A stretch of 64,000 nt of DNA from Helicostylum pulchrum (GCA_025677825.1 JAIXMO010000047.1:1-64000); one strand, 5' to 3'; shown: positions 34,187 to 47,726, counted from the first letter of the stretch. Notes: a model not told the origin generated them from the letters alone. Translations and numbers: made by a program.

Positions 34187-35567
34187 ATATTATTATCTTT
34201 AAAAAGAAGCTATTTTGCCCTACCGCGTTTTCGCCTCTCTCCCCCAATTAATCATTTTCGTTTCAAGGATGCCAGTCACGAATTCAAAGGCAACTGAAAG
34301 CGATGTCAAACTGTAAAAGAGTATCCGTTACCAATTGAACTTGGTACAAGTTGTCTATTACGCCCAAATCGATTTGCTTAAATAATATCTTGTTATATTC
34401 ATGTAACCATGGCAATATAGCTGCCAAGTAAAAAGTAAAGCGTTTTGTTTTTTGTTTATTTAGATGATTTTCATAGTTTGCTTACTTGGTTTTGTTGGTG
34501 GTGGGGGGAGGGGTCTCAGTAGTAAAGCCGGTTTGAGATGCTGCCTACATTTAGAAACTGCCAGTGAAATAAAATAAAAATTCCAACACTTAAAATCATT
34601 TACACGCGCCTGTACTACAACAGCTATATAAATACCGGGGAAACTTTACAGTAAATACCTTACCTTGCTGCGTTTATATTTATTTCTGGGCGGCGGGCAT
34701 GGATAAAAAAAAGAAAATCACTCATATTACCTCGTTACTCCATGTAGTCGCGCGTATTCGCTTTTAAGAAAAAAAAAAGAAAAAGAAAAACCATAAATGC
34801 TACTATATTAAAATTTAAGACAAATAAACTAGTTAATGACGTTATGAAAAAAAAGGTATATAAAAATATTTGCTTTATAATATATTGTTTTTGGAAATAC
34901 AGAACCCGTTATCTTTTTTTTTTTTCGATTTAAGGTTGGCATAATTACCTCCTTTACGTCACTTTTCTATTTCAAAAAATGAGGCTCTTTCGTGGTTTAT
35001 AGATGAGTATCTCAGATCAAGTTTTATTTTTATAGTGCACGTAAACATTAGTATTTTTTTCTAGCCAATAATCAACAAATTTGTTGATTTAACAAACAGA
35101 ATCAAACATAATCATATCTTTTTTTTTTTTTTTTGTAAATGAAAGGTACTATTGAATACTATATCATTGATTCTTTCAATAGAATATATCTCTTTTTTAA
35201 AAAAAATGAAAAAAGATGGATACAAATCAAAATATAGAACGATAAATATCATAGGACAGGATCATCTTAATAAAAAAAAACTTTATTTATTTCCAGTAAT
35301 ATTTACCAGTGTGTGTTTAAAAATATTCTTCAGGTTACATTAATAATTTACAATTAAGAAACAAATAATGAGAGCTTTTTTTCTTTGACTCATGATTGAG
35401 CTATTTACTTGTGTGTCGTAAAATAGATACGATGTAAAAAAAATTTATCGTTCAGAGAGAGAGAAAAGAGCCATTTTCGCTTTTAAAAAAAAATCATATA
35501 AATACCTCTCTCAAATTACTTTCCTCTTTTTTTTTTTTTTGTCACTTGTCGATTTATATTTGCAAGT
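34187..35567. other. Divergent intergenic region between MED27 and P-type ATPase
   Basis: About 1.4 kb with A/T homopolymers and a short G-rich patch near 34497-34513. The ATPase TATA box is at 35495-35502. No gene recognised. Confidence 0.5.
35495..35502 (+). promoter_or_regulatory. TATA box of P-type ATPase gene
   Basis: TATAAATA, 66-73 bp upstream of the ATG at 35568. Confidence 0.55.
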
Positions 35568-38500
35568 ATGGTCAAGACTAATAAAAAAGAAAGATCTGCT
35601 ATGATAACATTTGATGACAAGAGGCCTGCCGAAACCGTATCTCAAATGCGGAGTCGTCTTCGACGTACAGATTCCACTATGAGTCAAGCTATTATTGCCT
35701 ACCGAACTCTTTCCATTACTGTTTCTGAAAGTCAAGCAAAAGGTGTCAAATCTCAAAAGAAAATAGCAAAGGATTTAGTTGAAGGTAAATTAAAAAACAC
35801 ACACACACATATGTACACATCTTTTTTTTCTAAACATTTTTAAAATTTTAGATTTAACTGAGGCACATTACCATAAGCTTTCACTCTTGGAAGTAACTCA
35901 ACAATACAGAACCAACATTGGCCACGGTCTTGATACTGACCAAGCTGTTTCTCGTGTAGCAGAGTACGGTAAGAACACTATTTCTCCGCCACCTAGTAAC
36001 TGGACGCGAAAAATCATTGGCTACTTCTTTGGTGGCTTCTGTAGTCTGTTATGGGTCGCTAGTATTATCTGTTTCGTCTCCTGGAAACCTTTAGGAAACC
36101 CCCAACCGGCTCCCATAAATTTGGCGCTTGCCGTGATTCTCATGTTTGTTGTCTTTGTACAAGCTTTCTTTAACGCTTGGCAAGATTGGTCTACCAGCCG
36201 TGTCATGAATTCAATTAACAATATGCTTCCTACCCAAACTTTGGTGATGCGCGACGGTAAGACCGTTACCATTGACGCTGGTTACTTGGTCCCCGGTGAT
36301 GTAGTTCATATTAAGATGGGTAACAAAATTCCCGCCGATTTACGATTAGTGGAAGTATCTGATGATTTGAAATTCGATCGAGCTGTTCTTACAGGTGAAT
36401 CGGATGCTATTCCTGGTACTGTTGATTACACTGATGATAACGTTTTGGAAACTCATAATGTTGCTATGATGGGTACCCATTGTTTAAACGGTTCTGCTGT
36501 TGGTGTTGTAGTATCGATTGGTGATAAGACCTTGATGGGTAAAATTGCTTGTCTGTCTTTAGCTGATCCTAATACCCGTACTACATTACAAGTCGAAATC
36601 TTGAGATTTGTTATTATTATTGCTACATTATCTGTTTCAGTTGGTTCTATTTGTTTGATTACTTGGGCTGCCTGGTTAAGACGTGATTACCCTGATTTCC
36701 TTTCTGTCTCTGCTGCTTTAATTGCCGTTATCAGTGTCATTGTAGCTTTTGTCCCAGAAGGTATGCCTATTGCGGTTACACTATGTCTTACTTTAATCGC
36801 CAACCGTATGAAGAAGAATAATGTACTGTGTAAAGTTTTAACTACCGTCGAAACTTTGGGTAGTGTCAACGTGTTGTGTTCTGATAAAACCGGTACCTTG
36901 ACTGAAAACAAAATGTTTGTATCTGATGCTAGTATTTCTTCTGAGGCCTATACATCTGCTGTCTGCAGAGCGATATCTACATCAAATAACGAAGCTACCA
37001 ACGATCTTATTCCTCAATTGCGTCTCCTCCAATTAGTATGTGCTCTCTGTAACGGTTCTTCATTTGATATATCGACCTCGCATCTTGAGATTGCTCAGCG
37101 TACTGTATTCGGTGATGCAACTGATTCTGCCATCTTGCGATTTGCTGAAGGTATGGACCCATCCAAAGCTACTATTGAAACCATGCGCTCCGATTCCGAA
37201 AAGATCTTTGAAATCCCCTTCAACTCCAAAAACAAATGGATGATGACTATTGTACGCCCTCTTAAAAGATCTATGGCCGAATCACTTTCTTCGGCCAGTA
37301 CACCTGTTCAGTTAAAAGACTGGGTATTGTTTTGTAAAGGTGCACCTGATGTTATCCTTAGTCGATGTACCAAGGTTATGCTTACTGACGGTGTAGAAGA
37401 AGAGTTGACTTTGAAAAGACAAGAGGTCTTGTTGGAATTACAAACCAAATGGGCTAGTGAAGGAAAGCGTGTGTTACTTTTAGCTCGTCGCGTGATCAAG
37501 TACGACCAAACACCTGAGAACACTGTAGCTGGTACATCCAGTTTCTCTACTTGGGCTACACAAATGAACATAGAACTTACTGTAATCGGTATGGTGGCTA
37601 TTGTTGATCCTCCTCGTGTCGAAAGTGCTGAAACCGTTTCTGTCTGCAGAGGTGCTGGTATTCGCTTTTATATGGTCACTGGTGATTTCCCCACAACTGC
37701 TGCTGCCATCGCTCGTGAAATCGGTATTTTCACAACCAGCCATCCTCACACCATTTCCGATTTAAATCCTTCTAAAAACTTGACTGATATCATCCCTTTC
37801 ACCCCCAAGAAATTTACTACCACTGATTCCAAGAAAAATGATGTTGAAGCTTATGGAGACTCCGATACCAGTAGTACACTTGATCAAAAGGAAAACGATA
37901 AAGAAAATTCTGGTAAGGCGCTCTTGTTGTCCGGCACTGATTTGATTACATTAAATGATATACAATGGGAACAAGTTTGTCAGTACGAAGAAATTGTATT
38001 TGCCCGTACATCACCCGACCAAAAGCTTCGTATTATCAAGGAGTTCCAAAAGCGTGACAATATTGTCGCCATGACTGGTGACGGTGTGAATGATGCTCCT
38101 TCTTTAAAGGCAGCTAATGTTGGCATTGCTATGGGAGGTGGTAGCGATGTTGCTATTGAAGCAGCCGATATGATTTTACTTGATAAATTCTCTAGTATTA
38201 TTGCCGCTATTGAAAACGGTCGTCTTGTATTTGATAATTTGAAAAAGGTCATTGTCTATTTATTACCAGCCGGTTCTTGGTCTGAATTATGGCCTGTACT
38301 TGTCAATATCTTTTTAGGCTGTCCTCAAACATTATCTTCGTTCCAAATGATTGTCATCTGTGTACTTACCGATTTAACTCCTTCCATGGCTTTAATGATG
38401 GAAAAGCCTGAAGCTGGTTTATTAAATCGTCCTCCGCGTAGACCCAAGAAGGATCGTTTAGTAAATGCTAAACTTTTGGCTCATGCTTATGGATTTATTG

Positions 38501-38991
38501 GTTTAATGGAAATGCTCTCTTCTCAGTTCCTCTTCTTTTTGTACATGTCTTATAACGGTCTTCCTCCGAGCAAGATCTTCTTTTCCTTCTCTGATTATAA
38601 CTCCCCTAACGGTTACGAAGGTTTCACAGCAGCTGAAATTATTACCCTTACCAACACAGCACAATCAATTTACTTTGTCAATCTTGTTATTTGTCAATGG
38701 GGTAACGTACTCTCATCTAGAACTCGTCGACTTTCAATTACACAAACCAATCCATTACGGGGACCTAATCAAAACTTGTACTTGTTCGCCTCTATGTTTA
38801 TCTCTCTTTCTATTGCACTTATTATCTTGTACGTACCCGTTTTTAATACTGTTCTTGGTACCTCTCCTATTCCTATCAAATTTTGGTTTATTCCATTTGG
38901 TTGGGCTGCCTTTATTATGGTCATGGATGAATCGAGAAAACTTTTAGCTAGAAAGTATCCTGACAGCTTTGTTGGAAGAATTGCTTGGTAA
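35568..38991 (+). CDS. P-type ATPase, type IIC (Na,K-ATPase alpha-like)
   Basis: Exons 35568-35784 and 35852-38991; 1118 residues. Cation pump of the plasma membrane. N-terminal cytoplasmic tail with an Arg-rich start; [26 protein letters not shown] before M1 as in Na,K-ATPase; [10 protein letters not shown] in M1; actuator motif LTGES; M4 PEGMP; phosphorylation site [10 protein letters not shown] (about 36879-36910); nucleotide-domain KGAPD; hinge [12 protein letters not shown]; six C-terminal membrane segments, ending in [20 protein letters not shown]. The PPP before M1 and overall order favour type IIC over the type IID (ENA) and SERCA pumps usual in fungi. A low-complexity acidic insert lies at about residues 725-760. 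In M6 the first of two expected acidic cation ligands appears to be Cys, so ion preference is uncertain. Confidence 0.9.
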
Positions 38992-39216
38992 AGAAACCCT
39001 CACTCAAATTATACTATTTTTTTTTTAATTATCTCTCTTATTACAACCTTATATATTTTTTCTTAATAAATTATCTTTTTTTTCTTTCACATATTCCTGC
39101 AATTTAAAATAAAATAAAATAAACACTGCGCTTTTTTATTTCCTTTTTTTTTCTTTGTTCGGATAAGCCCTTTTTTTTTTCTTCCTGTAAATAAATAAAA
39201 AAAAAATAACAGATCA

Positions 39217-41497
39217 ATGAAAGAACAACCAAGTACTTCCATTGAAGCCTGGACGTTACTTGCTTTAATTTACAGAGATCTTGACGACAAGGATTTCCGA
39301 AACGCACTCTTCCTGGCCGAACGACTTTACGCCATTAACAACCAAAATACCCATTATGTCTACATATACGCGAATTGTTTATTTCACCTTTTAGATTATT
39401 CAGCGAGCTATACTGTTTTAAAAACTTCAAGATCGATTCCATGCTTAAATTTATTTGCCAAAAGTTGCTATGAACTTGGTAATTTGGAAGAATCGTCCGA
39501 AAAACAGCGATTCTATTGGGAAGAAGGATCGCAAGCACTAAGAGTAGCTCTTTCCCTGAACGATTTACCGGAAGACGTATACTGGGGTGATGGTAAAGTA
39601 CAACAAAGAAATTAAAAAAATGAAAATGACATTAATTATTATTGTAGAGCTTGCTAGTGCTGCAGTTCGACATCATATGCCAAGTAAAGCATCACTATGT
39701 AATTTATTGGGTGACCTATATGTAAAACTCGACAATATCAGGGCAGCCTCAATTTATTACTGGGAATGTTTAAAACAAAATCCATACAAAATATCAGCCT
39801 ATACAAAATTATGTGATATTGCACCCGATTGCATCGATTTCACTACTGCTAAATTACCACAAGATATATTCACAGATTTTGAATTAGCAACCACAGATCT
39901 ATCCAAATCACCACATTCTTATTTACCACCACGACCTTCTTCTGATGTATCTGAAATCAATTTCTCTGAGGATTTAACTTCTTCTTCTGTTGAATGGAAT
40001 AGTTTTTCTGTGCCTGATATTAAAAATGACTATCAAGATATTACCGTAGGTCAATTGAGGGCACTGGTTAGGTATTCTCCTAAAGTGATTGAAGACGATG
40101 ATGAATTATTACACACTGAATATGAAAGAGGGGATTTGGAAATAAAGAAAAATTCCATTATTGACTCGATAAATCACGACATTCGAATTATGAAAGCTGG
40201 CGAGGCATATAAAAACAAGCACGGGTTACACAAGAAACCTCCTGTCGAGACACCACAGAAACTAAAAGTCGAATTAACTCAATTGGATGATGATGATGGA
40301 GAAAATGACTATGAAAATGAAAAAAATCTATATGAATCCATTCATAGAACTACTCCTCCACGAGTGGCTAAATCAAAAGGTGTAATGGATGACGATCCTC
40401 GACCTAATAAAAAGCTTAGGTCGGTATCATCGAAAGTAAAGGTATAAATTATATACATACAAAGTTATATTTCTCTAAAAGCTAATCTTTTACTTTACCT
40501 AGAACCAAGCGATTGATGGATATTTCGTCAATCAAGGAACGAATATGTATACAAATCAACAAACTGATGAGAGTGTTATAAACGGCATGAACAAAGTGTT
40601 GCAAGTGTTATGTATTATTGCCAACGGATACGTATATCAATCATTTTATCATTGTGAAAAAGCAGCTTTAGAATTACAAAAATTGGATGATCCACAATAC
40701 AACTCAGCTCGTGTATTATGTATATTAGGAAAGGCATATTATGATGCTGGTGATTACCAAAGCGTGAGTTTATTTTAAAATTAAAAAGGCTCTTTTTTTT
40801 TTGTACTAAACAACAAAAATAGGCCCGTGCATTTTTCAAACAAGCATTTGTAATAGCACCTTGGTATTGTGATGGAGTACCTACTTATTCAACATGTCTT
40901 TGGTTCTTGGAAAAGGAAAAGGAATTAAATGTCTTGGCATACAAGATGAAGGATAACAGAACACATCTATATGAGGCATATATTGCGGCAGGTAACTGGA
41001 CAAAATGTGCAACAAGTAGTAATGAGGCTACACAATGGTTCCAAAAGGCTGTACAATTAGACCCTACGCGATCTTATGCACATGCCTTATTGGGATACGA
41101 AGAATGGGAAAAAGGCAACAGCTTAGGTGCAAAGCAACATTTTGCTAAAAGCATGATTGCTAACAAACGTTCTTACATTGGATGGTACGGTATGGCTACT
41201 GCTTATCAAGGAATGGAAGAATACGTTCAAGCCAAAACATTATTATTTGAAGCTATCAGACTTCATCCTCGGCACCCTGTCCTCTTAGCAACCATGGCTG
41301 AGGTATTATTTGAATTGGAAGAATTTTCGGAAGCTGTAAAGTTTATCGAAAAGTCCTTGGCTATTCGTGTTAGCACTGCAAATGAGAAATTAAAAGAAAA
41401 GATCATATTGAAGTTAGAGATGGAAGAAGCAGCAGAAGCAGCAGAAGCACTTGAAGAAGAAGAAGAAACATATCACGATGATTCTATATCATTATAA
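39217..41497 (+). CDS. CDC27: Anaphase-promoting complex subunit 3 / Cdc27 (TPR protein, short C-terminus)
   Basis: Exons 39217-39592, 39648-40441, 40503-40763, 40823-41497; 701 residues. TPR scaffold of the APC/C ubiquitin ligase, which binds activators and drives exit from mitosis. N-terminal TPRs (NALFLAERLYA, YASYTVLK-like, ASIYYWECLKQNP), then a disordered acidic linker (about 210-390), then TPRs with Cdc27-specific sequence: YNSARVLCILGKAYYDAGDY, APWYCDGVPTYSTCLWFLEK, WFQKAVQLDPTRSYAHALLG and GWYGMATAYQ. The third exon ends at a GTGAGT donor. Odd point: after about two further TPR-like units it ends in a Glu/Ala-rich coil, whereas most Cdc27 proteins carry several more TPRs. The start at 39217 could be preceded by an unseen exon. 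Confidence 0.82.
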
Positions 41498-41602
41498 GTT
41501 CTTTTATTGAATACATAATTTCCTAGTTTGTTCACATATTACACAATAATAATAAAAAAAAATGTGGTTACGATAGAAGATCACAGAAGAACCGTGGGAC
41601 AT

Positions 41603-43582
41603 TTAACTGAGTATAGGCAAAAACTATTAATAGCATTTAGTGAACAAAATAAAAACAAAACAAAAATACATGTATAATTTTAACTTACATTGCCAACTAT
41701 CACACTTGGTAAATCGAATATATCTCTTTTAATCGTAAAACAAAAGGTGCAGGGTACTACCCTTTTTGTCGGACTCATAAGTATACAAGAACTATATACG
41801 GCCGAGTCCGTGTTATCAAAAGCGTGTAAAGCGTATTTTTCCCAGTATTCGACTGCAGAAGGATCACTCATCAACTGAATAAAAAAAAATACGTTTTAGG
41901 ATTATACTATTTCTCACAGGTTCCAGACTTACCTCATAAATATAAGTTTTTTTACTCAATATTGCATCACGAGACCATTGAGTTAATAGCGAAAACTCTT
42001 TGCCTACAAGAGCAATCTCGCCAGTTCTTCTCCATACTACTGTTGGTGTTCCTGAATAAGTGATTAATTTCTCGTATTCCTATCATAAAGAGAGAGAGGG
42101 ACCATTTAGTTTTTTTATTATAATATTTCAATTTATATGTGTATCATACCAATAAAGTTCTTTGCAAACACTTTTCTGTAAACACTAAATCATCCTCTGT
42201 TAAATTCATCATTGAAGCTAATACGGATGGTCTAAATAGTGCAAGTGCTTTACTGATTCTCATTAATTCGTCTCTACCCATCCTATACAATTCAATATTT
42301 AATATCAATGAGTTCATGCATACAAAATATATATTACTTTACTTACTTGTGTCGAACATAGTTAATTAGATAATGGTATCCATCTGCGTAACTAAATGGT
42401 TTCGAAGCACTGGCGTAACCAATACTGATCATGCTACTGTTACTGTGGTGACGTTTCCTTGACAATGAATTAGGAGACGTTAGCAACAAATTAGATTTAG
42501 GACTATTTTCCATTTTGGCTATGGAGATTGTATTGGGGTCAAGTATATGATGATGGTGTTGTTGCTGTTGTTGCTGTTGCAATGTAGGAGAGAATAAAAT
42601 TGGATCACCTAAACTAGTAATGGTAGTAGGAGTGTAAGGAGCGGTCGTAGAAGACGGAGTAGAAGTTAAAAGGGTATCGTTTGTATTATTATTGTAGTTT
42701 TTCTTTTGGCTGTTATTTGACCAAATATTATTTATAGTCGATGTTGTCGGAGAACTTGAAGAAGAATTCATAAATTGAGGTGAACCCAACATATTTGACA
42801 AGATGGAATATTCTAAGTTTGTTGAATTGGATCCGAATCCATAATTGAACGTACTGTTATTGTTATTATTATCTAGACCAAGAAGTTGTGAAGTATCGAT
42901 AAGGTTTGCTGAGTAACAAAAAAAAAGATACACGATTAGTTATCATGATGTAGTAGTATTAATATATATATATATAAGGGTAGGGTACCTCCATTTAAAA
43001 AGTGTTGTTGGTTGTTATTTAATGTATCAAGTAACGTATTTTGTTGTTGTTGAATTTGATTTAATTGGGTCGTGTATCGGGAATCGTTTGAAGTACAACT
43101 CATATTATCTATATTTATACATTTAAAATCTGCTTTTAGTTATTTAAAATAATCGAACTCACCTTCTGCATCTTGAAGGTATTTAGCCTTCTTTCTTGCT
43201 CCGTCCGTACATGTTCCAGCCAAGTCCCTTTTGATACATCTTTGACAAGGTCGTGCTATAAAATGGAGTATCAAAAATTATTTAATTAATATGAGTCACT
43301 TAAATCAGAGAAGACGAAAAAAAAAGAAGATATGTGTATGTTAAAAAAAAAACTTACAGTCATCACACGTTAAATGTGCCTATAAAATAATACAGTCTGT
43401 TTTAGATTTTTTTTTTATTCTTGCATATAAATTAAACAAAAAGAAAAAAAAATTACCTTTTGACAATGAACACATGCTCTAGCTGCCTTTTTTTTTCGTT
43501 GAACAGTTTTTGGTTGTGTTGTTGAAGTTGGTGACATTGTAGTAGGTAAGGTTGAATAGTTTGTACTAGTTATTGTGGCCAT
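41603..43582 (-). CDS. Zn(2)-Cys(6) transcription factor, ERT1/AcuK-type gluconeogenesis regulator
   Basis: Nine exons: 43457-43582, 43358-43379, 43163-43255, 42989-43108, 42347-42908, 42150-42282, 41933-42079, 41689-41874, 41603-41623; 469 residues. Zinc cluster Cys37-X2-Cys40-X6-Cys47-X5-Cys53-X2-Cys56-X8-Cys65 ([29 protein letters not shown]), preceded by a basic KKKAAR stretch. Asn/Gln/Ser-rich middle, then the conserved C-terminal PAS-like region ([56 protein letters not shown]). The last exon is only seven codons and yields the family ending GNFLPILS. The relatives activate gluconeogenic genes such as PCK1 and FBP1 in the nucleus. Exon 2 is just 22 nt and sits inside the zinc cluster. 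Confidence 0.9.
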
Positions 43583-46374
43583 AAATTTTTCTCTGTACAA
43601 AAAAAAAAGAATGTAATAGAGGGAAGAGAAGCATTAGAACAAATTTAGGAAGCCACGTCTAATTTGAACGTAATTGTTTAGTCCAATCAAACAGCTGATT
43701 ACACAATAAAAGATGTCCCGGGTAAACGGTTAACCTAAATCTGATACCTTCTACCCCGCACTTTCTATTTCTCCTTCCAAATACCTTTCCAAAAACAAAA
43801 AGACAACTCATGAGGTTTTAAAATACTTGGGTGCTATTATTTCGAAGAAGGAAAAACAAATATTACATAGTAAAGGAAAGCCCCATTTATGTTTAGTTGA
43901 AATGGCCCATCACCATTATTTCGTACCACATCATTTATCCTATATTTGTCTCTGATACATTTTGAGTGGGGTAATTTTTTTCTTTTTTATGCATTCTACT
44001 GAATTAAGACCCTCCTTCCCCCTTTTTTTTAATATGTGATAGTAATGAATCATTATATGTTACACTTGGTTATAGAACCGAAAGCTTGGTTAATTAATAT
44101 CGGAATTAACGACTTTTATCAATGACAGTAAAAAGCACCTACTACACTTCGACAAAATAAATGTTATTTAGTTCAAGTGCGCACGATAGTACACGTTTCA
44201 CACGCCACAGTTCCGTTATCTCTACCGTAAATACCGTAAGTCTATATATACTCATCACACGACGCTCATTTGAAATGTTTATATCATCTATCAGGCATCT
44301 ACTGCATCGTAAGCTTACTGACCAAAGTTTTTTTGTTTTTAAAAAAGTAACCTTGTTAGTCTAATGTACATTAAATTGATACTTGGTGGCGAGTTACCGG
44401 GATGAGCTGTTAATCTCGCTTATTCTACTCCTTTTGTAAACTGGTGAAACATACTTTTTATTTATTGTGCCATGTTGAAAAGGCTATATTTTTTCGCCTA
44501 GATTTTTTTTTATTTTTGTTGGGGAAAACATTCATCTAGCTTTTTTAACCAGATGACAATCTACTTGGAATTATTTTACCGTGTCCCTTTAATATAATAT
44601 TTTTGAGTTACCTCAATTAACTAAATGTTGGTCATTTGAAAACATCCCCTCTTTCTATTACTACTATTTGTGTATATGCAAAAAAAAAAGACATTTGCTT
44701 TACCATTATCGTTAACTAAACATTGGTCTGGTTACCTTTCTCGGCTATATATCTGTAAATACATACATTTCTTCTATCAATTACTACCCCTCCGATTAGC
44801 CTATAGTTCGTTCTGGTAGATAGTTTTTTCAATTGTGGTGAGTTTAGACTCCTACCAAGCGTGGAAATGACAAAGAAGATTAGTCAAAAATATGCTTGCG
44901 AGTGGATAATAAGTGATGTTCCTCTGGTATAGAAAAAGCTGGCCTTGAAAATAATACCAACAAATAGGAAATGTATTCTTGGTATTCTTTTCCTCTCACG
45001 TTCAGTAACAATTAAAATTGACAGCTTAAAAGCGACTATACACTTGAAGGGTTAAAACCCTATATTTAGATCTATTTTATTCGCGACAAAAAGAATATAT
45101 AGTTTAGAATACATAGTTTAGACTGTATAGTAATGCTTCGCTTTATTTACTTATTTTGCAATCGAGAAATATATGCACACCAGTACCACAAGATATCACG
45201 GGTAACAGCATCGAGTAACACAGGATGTAATATATGCTTTGACCACACTTTAGACGTCTACACCCAACTAATAATCCGTACTACTATTATTAAAAAATCT
45301 AGACAATAAAATTTATTTCGTTTATTTTAATTCCGAGAAAAAAAAATATGCAGCGCTACTAAAACAAAAGAAAAGGCCTTGGCTATACTATCGCTATCGT
45401 CTCTAATCTTTGTCATGCATCTCGTTATCTATGTAGATTAGAAATCAAAGGATTTCATCAATTATTAAGTTAAGGAAAAAGTATCTCCTCTTGAAAAAAA
45501 AACTATAGTAAAAATGTAACATTGGTCGGGGATGTCTATTTCATTTAAAAAAATTATGAAACGGAAAATACTTCAATTAACAAAAAGTATGCCCTAGAAC
45601 GATTCTAATCAAATCGAGTGAGCTCCTCCGATATAAAATAAAGCGATATACCTCAGCAGTTTAGTTCTTAAAAACATTATTCTTTTTTAAAGCACATTTG
45701 ACAGCCAATCTAGGTACCATTTTCTGATCTTATAAAAAGCTGCACTAAGCTTCTTTTGTTAACTGACATATCGCTAGAGCCAATTTAATCGGCTCAGCTT
45801 GAAAAACAAAAAGCACAATTGACAAAAAAGAGGATGCTTCGTCATTTAAATGTAACTACTTTTTTTACACATAATTATAATATGTATCACCTTATCTAAA
45901 TACAAATAATCTCCAACAATATATTTAATAAAGAATCATCTTTCCTTTTATTCATAATACTTATAGTTCACTTTCTGCTTCAATACATATAAGGTTATTC
46001 AGTTGTCGTACTTTATTTTGTACTATTTTAAATTATATAAATTATCTTTCAAAACAACATTTTAATAAACCATCTTTTATCTATCTTCTATACTTTAATA
46101 TAACTGACTATCTTTTAACCTTTTAATTATATTTTTGGATTAATCATTTAACTCATATTAACAAGAGAGTTATAACCATCAGCCAAGACACGACAATGAC
46201 TACGACAAATGTCGTGCTATTGTCACACAATATCATTTTGTATAAAATAGGATTAAATGTCAATTGTAATAAAGTTATCTTTTATTCCCGTAAATATTAG
46301 TTCCCATAAGTCGTACGTTAGATACATAAATTATCTACGACACAAAATTTCTCAAAAAAAAAAGCAAAAAGTAA
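43583..46374. other. Gene-free region upstream of ERT1-like gene
   Basis: About 2.8 kb, AT-rich, holding the ERT1-like promoter on its left. No gene, tRNA or clear repeat recognised before tRNA-Cys. Confidence 0.5.
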
Positions 46375-46447
46375 AGACCACGCCGTGATTCGAACACGGG
46401 ACCTAAAGATTTGCAATCTTTCGCAACTACCGCTGTGCTACGCAGTC
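46375..46447 (-). tRNA. tRNA-Cys(GCA)
   Basis: 73-nt cloverleaf without an intron. The acceptor stem GACTGCG pairs with CGTGGTC (two wobbles), discriminator T. The D-arm has AGCACAGCGGTAG, the anticodon stem AAAGA/TCTTT has loop TTGCAAA (anticodon GCA), and the T-arm holds GTTCGAATC. A T-run downstream on the minus strand (46366-46370) suits Pol III termination. Confidence 0.95.
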
Positions 46448-46816
46448 TTTGATGTTTTATTTTTGCAAAATTTTATATAAATCTCATTTAATTGAACGTT
46501 ATATCACGTGATATACACGTGTATGGCACGCTTATATTGACTTCTTACACTAAAAGAAAAAGCTCACTGAGATATCTAGGATTAAAAATCGCTCACGTAA
46601 GAAATCACTGCAGTTATAATAAATATTGGTTTTTAATTTTTAAAGAAGAAAATGTTATTTCTGGTTTTGCTCACGAGAAAATTTGTCGTTTTTAAGTGAG
46701 AATTTTTTTTTCCTACCAGATACAAGGTGGAAAAATATAGAAAAATGTCAACTTCGCGGCCTTTATTTCCTAGTTTACTTCATCTCGCAGTACCCACAGA
46801 TTATTTTTTTTAAAAA

Positions 46817-47726
46817 ATGATTCTGTACAAAAAACATCTTTCATCAGCTCCTCCAAAAACCAATGAAACTGAGAACAATATATTACTAAGTAAGTAAGCT
46901 AAAAACTTGTTAATAGCGTTTCTAATATTTATAATTTAGCAAATGATTCACAACTTTCACATTTTGTAAATGCAATTTTTTCTCACTTCAACATGGCCAA
47001 CAACGAAAATTATGAACTAAAAGCTGTCTGTATCGAAGATATATAAGATTGTGAAGTTATATACCAACAAATTTGAAACCGAAACTCAATTCACGCAATG
47101 GACCAAAACCAAAGTAAATTACAACCAAGTACCTTTATCCCGAAAAAGAAAATTGGGAGCTTCTGCGCGTAAAAGAGATATTTACGTTTTAAAACCTAAA
47201 TTTCATGGTAGTTTTAAAATATTTTTTTTTCTATGAGCATTTACTTACTTTTTATTTTCTATTGTAGAGACAATAGCGAAAAATATTATATCTAGACTTG
47301 CCAACTATCAACAGCACTTGCAAAATTTGAAAAAATATTTTCTTTTGATTGGATATGTTCGCAAGTCAGTTGGATACGCAAATTATAGAGATAAAAAATA
47401 TTCAAAAGATGGTGGATAATCTATACAATAGATGTAAAGTGGGTAAATGTCATGCATCGTATTCATCTGAAGCAAGTAGCGATATCGACTCAAGAGATGT
47501 TAAAGACGATGTTAAAACATTAGCTAAACTAAAAAACGTTCATGGCAACACCCAAGGTATTATATGTGTATATCTCCATGTGAAGTTGAAAGTATTGATT
47601 TCATTATTTTTTTTTATAGATATGATCAATGTTATATCCTCTTCTAGTCAAAAGATATGTTTGGTTGTTATAGATTATAGCGGCTTATGCACAAATCATG
47701 CCAATATCTTCCAATTTATCAGGTGA
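46817..47726 (+). pseudogene. Broken serine-recombinase-like gene (resolvase / IS607-type)
   Basis: Plus-strand pieces that only make sense together if frames are changed. Exon-like 46817-46889; 46940-47046 ending in a stop; 47033-47209 containing VPLSRKRKLGASARKRD; 47269 onwards with RLANYQQHLQNLKKYFLLIG and then GYVRKS, after which the frame shifts. In the new frame follow KMVDNLYNRC, SSDIDSRD, LKNVHGNTQ, an intron-like gap, and KICLVVIDYSGL. GYVRKS resembles the catalytic-serine strand of small serine recombinases, and KICLVVIDYSGL the later VV..LDRL strand. The basic N-terminal part may be the DNA-binding portion. At least two frame breaks suggest a dead mobile-element gene; sequencing errors are the alternative. 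Family assignment is by eye. Confidence 0.45.

Noticed and set aside
46492..46695. 67-codon frame after tRNA-Cys
   Set aside because: No family resemblance, no splice context; likely chance in AT-rich spacer.
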